Translations under genes and position numbers: made by a program | Shown here: in pieces, positions 6,974 to 14,460 of the stretch | Position numbering within the stretch: position 1 is the stretch's first letter | How the letters are laid out: each line of letters opens with the position of its first letter | The notes under the pieces: model-generated | Seen by the model: only the letters and a program-made list of their open reading frames with translations | Database searches by the model: none | Told to the model about the DNA's origin: nothing | DNA from: Streptomyces eurythermus | GTDB lineage: Bacteria > Actinomycetota > Actinomycetes > Streptomycetales > Streptomycetaceae | Length of the DNA: 64,000 nt | Assembly: GCF_014649115.1 (NCBI RefSeq) | Contig: NZ_BMSK01000023.1 | Span: 1 to 64,000 of the forward strand | Direction: 5' to 3'

Positions 6974-8188
6974 TCACTTCCCCGCGTCGGCCGCCTTCAC
7001 CAGGGTCTCCTTCGTCACCAGGCCGGCGTACACCTTGCCGTCGTCGGTGATCAGGGCGTTGACCAGGCGGGTGGAGAAGACCGTGCCCTTGCCGAACTTC
7101 CCGGAGACCGGGTCGCCGAGCGAGCCGAGGAAGCCGCCGAGGTCACCGCCCTGGGAACCGGTGGGAAGGCCGCCCTTGGCGCCGGTGTCGACGGTGGCGA
7201 CGGACGTCCAGCCCTTGCCGAGGACGTCCAGCCCGCCGAGGCCCCCGGCGAGGTCCTCGTCGTGCTTCGGCGCCGGGGTCCTGGCCGCCGCGTCCTTCTC
7301 CTCGGTGACCTTCGCGCCCTTCGGCGGGGTGAAGTCGAAGGTGGAGGCGGCCGGCCGGGCGAACGAGACCTGGGTGAAGCCGGCGTCGACCACGGCGGCG
7401 CCGCCGCTCCTCGGGGTGAGCGTGAACTTCAGCGGCGTCCAGGTCTTCGCGTCCACGGCGATGCTGATCGCGCCGACCGTGGTGCCGGACTGCCGGGGCC
7501 GGATCAGCAGCTTGTAGGCGTCACGGCCGGCCACCTGCGCGGTGCCGTCGACGGTGACGGACGTGGTGTCGTCCACCGCCTTCAGCGCCTTCTCGGCGAA
7601 GTCCCCGGGCGTGGCCGGCGGCTCGGCCCGGCGCTCCTTGCCGGACCCGGCCGCGGTGGAGTGGTAGACCTCGTTGCTCTTGCTGTCGTAGCCCCAGACG
7701 TCCTTGCCGTCGTGGATGAGGCTGTACTCGGCGCCGCGCTCCAGCAGCGACACCTTCTGCCGGTCCGGGCCGTCGGCGGCGACCCGCAGGGTGTGCATGC
7801 CGGTCGCCAGCTCGGTGAGCCTGGACCGCGGGTCGGCGGAGGAGCCGTCGCCGGAGCCGCCGTGGCCGGAGCCGGAGAGCAGGCCGTCCTCGAGGCCGCC
7901 GAGGTCGGGCAGGCCGAGGTCGGTGGTGATCTTCACGGTGCCGGACAGCTGCTGCACGTCCGACTTGGCCATCTTGTCGATGAGCTGCTGCGCGGTGATC
8001 TTCGGCAAATCGGGGTCGCCGGAGTCGGCGAGCGCCGGGACGAGCCCGATCGTGGCCGCCGCCACCCCCACCACCGCGACCGGAACGGCATACCGGGCGG
8101 CCTTGCGCCGGCCGGAGCGCGGGGCCCCGTCCCGCGCGGCCCCCTCGCGCGCGGCGCCCACTGCGTCGTCGGATTCGTACGGTGCCAT
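6974..8188 (-). CDS. Membrane-anchored LolA-like/DUF2092 protein
   Basis: 404 aa from ATG 8188, chosen for GGAGGTAAGGCACAC upstream; the frame is open further. A basic segment (SGRRKAARYAV) precedes one hydrophobic helix at about residues 31-51 and an extracytoplasmic domain. That domain contains the pattern LRVAADGPDRQKVSLLERGAEYSLI... KDVWGYDSKSNEVYH, matching the half-barrel of LolA/LppX/MucB-like proteins that bind lipid chains or sense envelope state. A Gly-rich insert is found around 120-130 and another near 340-370. First gene of the ABC exporter operon. Likely outside-facing partner for the exporter; the ligand is not known. Confidence 0.8.
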   Translation of the reverse strand: MAPYESDDAVGAAREGAARDGAPRSGRRKAARYAVPVAVVGVAAATIGLVPALADSGDPDLPKITAQQLIDKMAKSDVQQLSGTVKITTDLGLPDLGGLEDGLLSGSGHGGSGDGSSADPRSRLTELATGMHTLRVAADGPDRQKVSLLERGAEYSLIHDGKDVWGYDSKSNEVYHSTAAGSGKERRAEPPATPGDFAEKALKAVDDTTSVTVDGTAQVAGRDAYKLLIRPRQSGTTVGAISIAVDAKTWTPLKFTLTPRSGGAAVVDAGFTQVSFARPAASTFDFTPPKGAKVTEEKDAAARTPAPKHDEDLAGGLGGLDVLGKGWTSVATVDTGAKGGLPTGSQGGDLGGFLGSLGDPVSGKFGKGTVFSTRLVNALITDDGKVYAGLVTKETLVKAADAGK

Positions 8189-8607
8189 GTGTGCCTTACC
8201 TCCGTCGTCGGCGGCGGCTGTTCTCACGCTGGTCAACCCTGAGCCGCCATTCTCACCCGAATCGATGAGGAGTGGTGATGCGTGCGGTTTCCATATGACC
8301 AAATCCGCCGTCAGGAAGCGTCAGCCCTCGGAGGCAACTGCGCCTACGCCTGCGGTATGACACCCAGCGACCGTGTCACCCCGCGACCCGTAGGGGTCGT
8401 CAGGGAGGCAGCGCCCATATGAGGGACGCCGGGATCCGGCCACGGAGGGGACATCGGGGGCCGGCCACGGAAAGGACACCAGGGGCCGGCGGGGGCCGTG
8501 CGGGGGTCCGCCAGCGGGTCGGTGCGCGGTCGTACAGTCGTACGGTCGTACGCCGGTCAAGCCGGGACGGTACGGCGTCGGCGTCGGCCCGAGCGGGCCG
8601 GACCGGG
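8189..8607. other. Intergenic region with a 25-bp direct repeat
   Basis: No gene supported here. It contains the promoter region of the LolA-ABC operon (reading left). Two adjacent 25-bp copies beginning CCGGCCACGGA lie at 8436-8460 and 8461-8485 (21 of 25 bases identical), and GTACAGTCGTACGGTCGTACG repeats occur near 8533-8553 as short units of TCGTAC. Confidence 0.6.
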
Positions 8608-9618
8608 TCAGCCGGCGCGGTGGACCACCGCGTCGCACAGTTCCGTCAGCGCGGCCTTGGCGTCGCACTCCGGCAGCGGGGCCAGCGCGGCCCGCGCCTC
8701 CTCCGCGTACCGGACCGTGTCCCGGCGGGCCTGCTCCAGCGCGGGGTGGGCGCGCAGCGCGGCCAGCGCCCGGGCGTGCCGGGTGTCGTCGCTGAGGTCG
8801 GAGTCCAGCAGTTCGCACAGCGCGATGTCCTCGGCCAGCCCGAGCCGGGCGGCCCGCTCGCGCAGCCGGAGCACCGGCAGCGTCGGGATGCCCTCGCGCA
8901 GGTCGGTGCCGGGGGTCTTGCCGGACTCGTGGGAGTCGGAGGCGATGTCCAGGACGTCGTCCGCCAGCTGGAAGGCGACGCCGAGCCGTTCGCCGTACTG
9001 GGTGAGCACGTCCACGACCCGCTCGCCGGCGCCGGACATCATCGCGCCGAACCGGCAGGACACCGCCACCAGGGAGCCGGTCTTGCCGGCCAGCACGTCC
9101 AGGTAGTGCTCGACCGGGTCGCGGCCGTCCGAGGGGCCCGCGGTCTCCAGGATCTGCCCGGTGACCAGCCGTTCGAACGCCAGGGCCTGCACCCGGACCG
9201 CCTCCGGACCGAGGTCGGCGAGGATCTGGGAGGCGCGGGCGAAGAGGAAGTCGCCGGTGAGGACCGCGACGGAGTTGCCCCAGCGGGTGTTGGCGCTGTC
9301 CACCCCGCGCCGTACGGCCGCCTCGTCCATGACGTCGTCGTGGTACAGCGTGGCCAGGTGGGTGAGCTCCACGACCACGGCCGACGGCACGACGCCCGGC
9401 GCGTACGGGTCGCCGAACTGGGCGGCGAGCATCACGAGCAGTGGCCGGAATCGTTTCCCGCCGGCCCGCACGAGGTGCTGCGCGGCCTCGGTGATGAACG
9501 GGACCTCGCTCTTGGTGGCTTCGAGCAAGCCTTCCTCGACAGCCGCCAATCCGGCCTGGACATCGGCTTCCAGAGCCTGGTCCCGCACGCTCAGCCCGAA
9601 CGGCCCGACGACGGTCAC
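8608..9618 (-). CDS. All-trans polyprenyl diphosphate synthase (menaquinone side chain)
   Basis: 336 aa, GTG start with AGGAGACCCCTC upstream. Two aspartate-rich motifs are present: the first in LATLYHDDVMDEA and the second in FQLADDVLDIASD, both binding diphosphate via magnesium. GGKRFRPLLV near residue 55 is the conserved start of trans-prenyltransferases. The first motif is DDxxD without the bulky block of farnesyl synthases, as expected for long-chain synthases. It condenses isopentenyl diphosphate into a long (probably C40-C45) chain. Given MqnP, MenG and MenJ-like genes in the same window, it most likely supplies the menaquinone tail. Monocistronic. Chain length is inferred. Confidence 0.9.
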   Translation of the reverse strand: MTVVGPFGLSVRDQALEADVQAGLAAVEEGLLEATKSEVPFITEAAQHLVRAGGKRFRPLLVMLAAQFGDPYAPGVVPSAVVVELTHLATLYHDDVMDEAAVRRGVDSANTRWGNSVAVLTGDFLFARASQILADLGPEAVRVQALAFERLVTGQILETAGPSDGRDPVEHYLDVLAGKTGSLVAVSCRFGAMMSGAGERVVDVLTQYGERLGVAFQLADDVLDIASDSHESGKTPGTDLREGIPTLPVLRLRERAARLGLAEDIALCELLDSDLSDDTRHARALAALRAHPALEQARRDTVRYAEEARAALAPLPECDAKAALTELCDAVVHRAG

Positions 9619-10183
9619 GAGGGGTCTCCTGTCTGCTGGTGTCTGCTGGCGATTACACGGTTTGTCGATAGGTCGCTGCCATCACTCAAGTCAGCGTATC
9701 CGGTCCTGTTTCGATCACCGATAGCGCCCACCGGTCCAGCCCGGGTGGTATCGGATCATGACCGGCATGGTTTTGATCACACGGTAATAAGGGGACATAT
9801 ATCGACTTAACGGTAATCCGGATGCCGTGTCGCGACCTCTCCACACCTTCCTCTCCCTCGCCTTCCCCGGCCGGCCCCTACGACAACGACGCGCGCCACA
9901 TCCCGGGTTCCACCACGACCCGGACTTCAGACCTGAATCCCCCTAATCCCCCATGTCTGATTTGAAGTCTTTTGCTATTTCGTGAATTGGGTCACTCGTC
10001 CGGCCCATCCACGCCGCCCACCGCCGCGCCCGCCCCCCTTGCCCCGTCGGCGAGTTGAGGATTGGCGATCGCAAAGGATCAAGCACCCCATACGGCATCG
10101 ATCAAGGTCAAATGGCACGTTGTATGAATCCGGTACTTGTTCCCGACATGTGCTCTCGCATACGTTCCGGCCGTCGGGCGGAC
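9619..10183. other. Long intergenic region with divergent promoters
   Basis: No gene supported. It carries promoters for the prenyl synthase (left) and the riboswitch-controlled transglycosylase (right). A 10-bp tandem repeat, GTCTGCTGGT/C, lies at 9631-9650. ACGGTAAT is repeated near 9782 and 9813 inside a relatively AT-rich block (about 9765-9830). No further structure was recognised between about 9960 and 10180. Confidence 0.5.
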
Positions 10184-10371
10184 GCCGAATCCTGCCGCCG
10201 CCCGCGTCACCCATTCACGAACTCTTTCGTACGGCAGGAGCGGGGGACCCAGGTAAGTCGCCGCGCCGGACGGCATCCGCCGCGCCGGAACGGCTTGGGG
10301 TGAAGCCGTGCCTCCTCCCGGGCACGGCCGGGCGCCTCCCCGCCCGAACCCGACAGCTCACCTCGCAGGCG
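10184..10371 (+). ncRNA. ydaO/yuaA-type cyclic di-AMP riboswitch
   Basis: The leader of the secreted SLT gene contains the conserved ydaO blocks in order: GCCGAATCCTGCCGC at the 5' side, gcgggggacccaggt, cttggggtgaagcc, then cgcccgaacccgacagct and cacctcgcaggc, ending about 18 nt before the start codon. The 5' GAATCCTGCC and the GGCAGGAG following the first hairpin can pair to close P1-like helices. In Streptomyces this riboswitch class precedes cell-wall hydrolase genes (rpf and SLT types); binding of c-di-AMP switches expression off. Boundaries are approximate. Confidence 0.9.
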
Positions 10372-10388
10372 CCGGAGAGGACCTTTCG

Positions 10389-10877
10389 ATGCCTGCTGCC
10401 GCTCAGCACCGCCGTACCCGGAACGCCCGCCTCGTCCGCACCCTCGCCGCCGCCTGCACCGGCGCCGCCGTCCTCGCCCTGCCGCTCATCGGCGCGACCG
10501 CCGCGTCCGCCGCCACCACCGCGGCCCCGACGGTGGGCACCACCCCCGCCGGATACCCGGACAACCTGGACGGCTGGATCCGCGAATCGCTCGCGATCAT
10601 GGCCGAGAAGAACATCCCGGGCACCTACAACGGCATCCACCGCAACATCATCCGCGAGTCCTCCGGCAACCCGGCGGCCATCAACCTCTGGGACTCCAAC
10701 GCGGCCAAGGGCATCCCGTCCAAGGGCCTGCTCCAGGTCATCGACCCCACCTTCAACGCGTACCACGTCGCCGGGACGTCCTTCGACATCTACGACCCGG
10801 TCGCGAACATCACCGCCGCCTGCAACTACGCGGCGGACCGGTACGGGTCGATCGACAACGTCTTCGGCGCCTACTGA
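10389..10877 (+). CDS. Secreted SLT-domain transglycosylase (small)
   Basis: 162 aa from ATG 10389 with GGAGAGGACC upstream; the open frame reaches into the riboswitch and is not used. Residues 1-42 are a signal peptide (RR-containing n-region, hydrophobic VLALPLIGATAASA, cleavage near ASA-A). The mature domain holds the lysozyme-like core: IIRESSGNPAAINLWDSN with catalytic Glu about residue 90, GLLQVIDPTF and the AACNYAADRYG segment. It cleaves glycan strands of peptidoglycan outside the cell. Regulation by the c-di-AMP riboswitch fits a role in spore germination or growth resumption. A hairpin follows the stop. Confidence 0.92.
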   Translation: MPAAAQHRRTRNARLVRTLAAACTGAAVLALPLIGATAASAATTAAPTVGTTPAGYPDNLDGWIRESLAIMAEKNIPGTYNGIHRNIIRESSGNPAAINLWDSNAAKGIPSKGLLQVIDPTFNAYHVAGTSFDIYDPVANITAACNYAADRYGSIDNVFGAY

Positions 10878-10881
10878 CCGG

Positions 10882-10919
10882 CCCGGCCGCCCGGCCCTTC
10901 CCCCGGTCAGGCGGCCGGG
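10882..10919. terminator. Hairpin between SLT and HAD genes
   Basis: CCCGGCCGCC and GGCGGCCGGG form a perfect 10-bp stem with an 18-nt loop, starting 5 bases after the SLT stop and covering the end of the convergent HAD gene. Confidence 0.65.
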
Positions 10920-11719
10920 AACAGTCTTTCGAGGACGACGGCGACACCGTCGTCCTCGTTCGACACCGTCACCTCGTCGGCCACCGCCTTCAGCTCGGGG
11001 TGCGCGCCGGCCATGGCGACACCGCGCGCCGCCCAGCGGAACATCGGGATGTCGTTGGGCATGTCACCGAAGGCGAGGGCCCGTTCGGGTCCGATACCCA
11101 GCCGCTCGGCGGCCAGCGCCAGACCGGTCGCCTTCGTCACCCCGCTCGGCTGGAGCTCCACGGTGCCCGGCCCCGACATGGTGACGGTCGCCAGCGAGCC
11201 CACCACCGAACGCGCCACGGCCGCCAACTCGTCGTCGGACAGCTCGGCGTGCCGCAGCAGCACCTTGCTGATGGGCTCGGCCCACAGATCGGCGCGCCGG
11301 CCGACCCGCACCGCGGGCAGCGTCGGGTGCGGCATCCGGTAGCCGGGCTCGATGAGCGTGAGCCCGTCCTCGCCGTCCTGGTCGACCGCCGCGAACACCT
11401 GCCCGACCTCCGCCTCGACCTTGCCGAGCGCGGTCTCCGCCAGCTCCCGGTCCAGCCGCACCGACCACAGCAGCCGGCCGGCCCGGGCGTCGTAGACCTG
11501 CGCTCCCTGCCCGCACACCGCCAGCCCGGTGCCGCCGAGGCGCGCGAGCAGGGGCCGTACCCGCGGCGCCGGGCGGCCGGTGACCACCAGGTGCCGGGCC
11601 CCGGCCCGCGCCACCCGCGCGAGCGCGGCGAGCGACCGGTCGGAGACGGTGTCGTCGCCGCGCAGCAGCGTTCCGTCCAGGTCAGTGGCGATGAGGGCAT
11701 ATGCCGGGGTGGATGCCAT
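10907..11719 (-). CDS. HAD-superfamily (Cof-type) phosphatase
   Basis: 270 aa. Motif I is ATDLDGTLL (nucleophile and acid Asp), motif II LVVTGRP, motif III the Lys in SGVTKATGL, and motif IV FGDMPNDIPMF with the metal-binding Asp pair. The C2-type cap lies between residues about 80 and 185. This is the Cof/HAD-IIB group, which dephosphorylates sugar phosphates, flavin mononucleotide or pyridoxal phosphate in the cytosol. The gene stands alone between the SLT gene and the divergent fumarylacetoacetase gene. Substrate not predictable from sequence. Confidence 0.9.
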   Translation of the reverse strand: MASTPAYALIATDLDGTLLRGDDTVSDRSLAALARVARAGARHLVVTGRPAPRVRPLLARLGGTGLAVCGQGAQVYDARAGRLLWSVRLDRELAETALGKVEAEVGQVFAAVDQDGEDGLTLIEPGYRMPHPTLPAVRVGRRADLWAEPISKVLLRHAELSDDELAAVARSVVGSLATVTMSGPGTVELQPSGVTKATGLALAAERLGIGPERALAFGDMPNDIPMFRWAARGVAMAGAHPELKAVADEVTVSNEDDGVAVVLERLFPAA

Positions 11720-11981
11720 GCCCAGAGAATACGGACCCCGGGCCCCGCCGACTCATCCCCCGTTCCCCGTTCCCGCCGTACCGCCCGGCCCCAACTGCCC
11801 TACGGTTCCTGCTCGGTGACGAAAGCCCGCCGAACTGTCGTGGGCCCGTGCGAGCACTCTTTCGAGCAATCCCCGAGCCACAAGGACCACTGCCCATGAC
11901 ACGCGTGTCGGCCGTAACGTGTGGCCCGACCACATGGAACGCTTCGCCATGCATGGCACGGATGAGAGTGAGGCAGCACCC

Positions 11982-13199
11982 ATGCCCCCCTTCGACGTCC
12001 CCGAGGGCGACCCCTTCGGCCCGCACAACCTCCCCTACGGCGTGTTCTCGCCCAACGGCAGCACGGAGCGGAGGATCGGCGTCCGGCTCGGGAACCACGT
12101 CCTCGACGCGGGCGCCACGGCGGCGGCGGTCGGCTCGCCCCACCAGGCGCTGCTCGCCGCCCCCACCCTCAACCCGCTGCTGGCCGCCGGCCGCGCCACC
12201 TGGTCGGAGATACGGCGCGCCGTCACCTCCTGGGTCACCGACCCGGCGCACCGCCCGACCGTCGAGCCGCTGTTCCACCCCCTGTCCGAGGTGACCCTGC
12301 ACCTGCCCTTCGAGGTGGCGGACTACGTCGACTTCTACGCCTCGGAACACCACGCCCGCAACGTCGGCCGGATCTTCCGCCCGGACGCCGAGGACAGCCT
12401 CACCCCCAACTGGAAGCACCTGCCGATCGGTTACCACGGCCGCGCCGGCACGGTCGTCGTCTCCGGCACGGACGTCGTACGGCCCGCCGGGCAGCGCAAG
12501 GGCCCCGCCGACCCCGCCCCCGTCTTCGGCCCGTCGATCCGGCTGGACATCGAGGCCGAGGTCGGCTTCGTGGTGGGCGTGCCGTCGCGGCAGGGCCGCC
12601 CCGTGGCGCTCGGCGACTTCCGCGAGCACGTCTTCGGGCTGTGCCTGCTCAACGACTGGTCCGCGCGGGACATCCAGGCATGGGAGTACGTCCCGCTCGG
12701 CCCGTTCCTCGGCAAGTCCTTCGCGACCTCGGTCTCGGCGTGGATCACCCCGCTGGAGGCGCTGGAGCACGCGCGCGTGGCACCCCCCGAGCGCACCCAC
12801 CCGCTGCTGCCCTACCTGGACGACACGGCCCCGGGCGGGGAACCCGGCGGCTACGACCTCCGCATCTCCGTCGCGATCAACGGCCACGTGGTCTCCGAAC
12901 CGCCGTTCTCCACCATGTACTGGACCGCCGCCCAGCAGCTCGCCCACATGACGGTGAACGGCGCCTCGCTGCGCACCGGCGACCTGTACGGCTCGGGCAC
13001 GGTGAGCGGCCCGGCCGAAGACCAGCGCGGTTCGCTGCTGGAGCTGACCTGGAACGGCCGCGACCCCCTCGAACTCCCCTACGGCAAGCGGGCGTTCCTG
13101 ATGGACGGGGACGTGGTGACCCTGTCCGCCTGGGCTCCCGGCCCGGACGGCCACCGGGTGGGGCTGGGCGAGGTCACGGGCCGCGTCGTGGCGGACTGA
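11982..13199 (+). CDS. fahA: Fumarylacetoacetase
   Basis: 405 aa from ATG 11982 with GAGTGAGGCAG upstream. The N-terminal domain starts DVPEGDPFGPHNLPYGVF, typical of FAH. The catalytic domain contains DFYASEHHARNVGRIFRP with metal and catalytic residues, PNWKHLPIGYHGRAGTVV, and LNDWSARDIQAWEYVPLGPFLGKSF (each family-diagnostic). It hydrolyses 4-fumarylacetoacetate to fumarate and acetoacetate, the last step of tyrosine and homogentisate breakdown. Length agrees with the family (about 400-430). No other homogentisate gene is nearby, so the pathway is split in this genome. A strong hairpin follows at 13225. Confidence 0.95.
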   Translation: MPPFDVPEGDPFGPHNLPYGVFSPNGSTERRIGVRLGNHVLDAGATAAAVGSPHQALLAAPTLNPLLAAGRATWSEIRRAVTSWVTDPAHRPTVEPLFHPLSEVTLHLPFEVADYVDFYASEHHARNVGRIFRPDAEDSLTPNWKHLPIGYHGRAGTVVVSGTDVVRPAGQRKGPADPAPVFGPSIRLDIEAEVGFVVGVPSRQGRPVALGDFREHVFGLCLLNDWSARDIQAWEYVPLGPFLGKSFATSVSAWITPLEALEHARVAPPERTHPLLPYLDDTAPGGEPGGYDLRISVAINGHVVSEPPFSTMYWTAAQQLAHMTVNGASLRTGDLYGSGTVSGPAEDQRGSLLELTWNGRDPLELPYGKRAFLMDGDVVTLSAWAPGPDGHRVGLGEVTGRVVAD

Positions 13200-13224
13200 G
13201 CCGCGGCACGGCGGCCGGCGCGCC

Positions 13225-13255
13225 GACGGGGCCGGGACCCTGTTCCGGTCCCGTC
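13225..13255 (+). terminator. Hairpin after fahA
   Basis: GACGGGGCCGG and CCGGTCCCGTC form an 11-bp stem with small bulges and a 9-nt loop, 26 bases downstream of the fahA stop. Confidence 0.65.
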
Positions 13256-13442
13256 GAACTCACCTCCCCCACCTGGGACTTCGCCGCCTTTCCCGGTCGG
13301 ATCGCCGCCGGCACCTGACTCACACCGCCCTTCTTCGCCATACTGACGGGGACACGCATCCGCACCCCGCGCGGCCGTGCGCTGCGTGCCCCGCACCACC
13401 CAGCACCCGCACACCTTTCCGACCAGGAACCGGAGCCCCGGC

Positions 13443-14381
13443 ATGACCGTCTGCCTGCTCCTGCTGAGCGCCGTCGCCCTGGCGGCCGCCGTACCGGCGC
13501 CGCGCGCGCTGACCCGGGCGGCCTGGCCCGAACGGGAACCCGTGGTCGCGCTGTGGGTGTGGCAGTGTCTGGTCGCCACCGTCCTGCTGTGCTGCCTGAC
13601 CGCACTGGTCCTGGGCGCGGCGGCCGTCTTCCACACCGTCCGCGACCATGTGTTCGCCCCCGCGCCGCCCGCCGTCACCGCCGCCTACGACCTGTCCGCC
13701 ACCCCGGTGTGGACCACCGCCCTCACCCTGCTGCTGGCCTGCGGGGCCGCCTGGACGACGGCCATGCTGGCCCGGGAACTGTTCGAGGCCCGCCGCAGCC
13801 GGGGCCAGGCCCGGGCGCAGCTGCGCGAACGCGCCCCCGAACTGCCGCCGGGACTGCGGGCGCCGCGCGGGCCGATGCTGGTGCTGGAGGACGAGTACCC
13901 CGACGCCTGGTGGATGCCGGGGCACCCGCCTCAGCTGGTCGTCACCACAGGAGCGCTGCACCGCCTCACCGACCTCCAGCTCGACGCCGTCCTCACCCAC
14001 GAGCGCGGACACGCCCGCGCCCACCACGACTGGCTGCTGCACCTGTCCGCCGCGCTCGCCACGGGCTTCCCGCGCGTGCCGCTCTTCGCCCACTTCTGCG
14101 ACCAGACGCACCGCCTGGTCGAACTGGCCGCCGACGACGCCGCCTCCCGGCGCTGCGGGCACCTCACCACGGCGCTCGCCCTGATCGAGCTGAACCAGCA
14201 CCGGGGCGTGCTCTCCTGCGCCTCCAGCCGCCGGCTGCTGGGCGAGCGCGTGGACCGGCTGCTGGAGCCGCCGCCACGGCTGCTGCGCCGGCACCGGGCG
14301 CTGACCACGACGGTGGCCGCGCTGGTGCCGCTGGTGCCGCTGCTGATCACCTTCGCCCCCGGGCTGACGGCGCTGTCCTGA
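13443..14381 (+). CDS. M56-family integral membrane metallopeptidase (BlaR1-like)
   Basis: 312 aa from ATG 13443, GGAACCGGAG upstream. Membrane segments lie at about residues 2-20, 35-60, 85-105 and 285-310. The zinc motif is THERGHARAHHDW (HExxH with Glu as base), followed about 60 residues on by ELAADDAA, which supplies the third zinc ligand region. M56 peptidases such as BlaR1/MecR1 signal antibiotic or envelope stress by cleaving a repressor. Here there is no C-terminal penicillin-binding sensor and no BlaI-type repressor gene next door, unlike most Streptomyces M56 genes. Role in envelope signalling is inferred. Confidence 0.88.
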   Translation: MTVCLLLLSAVALAAAVPAPRALTRAAWPEREPVVALWVWQCLVATVLLCCLTALVLGAAAVFHTVRDHVFAPAPPAVTAAYDLSATPVWTTALTLLLACGAAWTTAMLARELFEARRSRGQARAQLRERAPELPPGLRAPRGPMLVLEDEYPDAWWMPGHPPQLVVTTGALHRLTDLQLDAVLTHERGHARAHHDWLLHLSAALATGFPRVPLFAHFCDQTHRLVELAADDAASRRCGHLTTALALIELNQHRGVLSCASSRRLLGERVDRLLEPPPRLLRRHRALTTTVAALVPLVPLLITFAPGLTALS

Positions 14382-14421
14382 CGGCATCTGTCCTGACGAC
14401 GCCGTCCTGACAGGTGCCGTC
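14378..14421. terminator. Hairpin between M56 gene and recQ
   Basis: GACGGCATCTGTC and GACAGGTGCCGTC form a 13-bp stem (one G-U wobble in RNA) with an 18-nt loop. It begins at the M56 stop codon and can serve both convergent genes. Confidence 0.6.
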
Positions 14422-14460
14422 CCGGGAGGTGCACCGGGAGCCCTGGCGGGCCGGGGCGGG

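Noticed and set aside
9982..11184. 400-codon Pro/Arg-rich frame over the riboswitch and SLT gene
   Set aside because: It is antisense in style to no known family, is out of frame with the clear SLT gene and has biased composition typical of GC-rich shadows.
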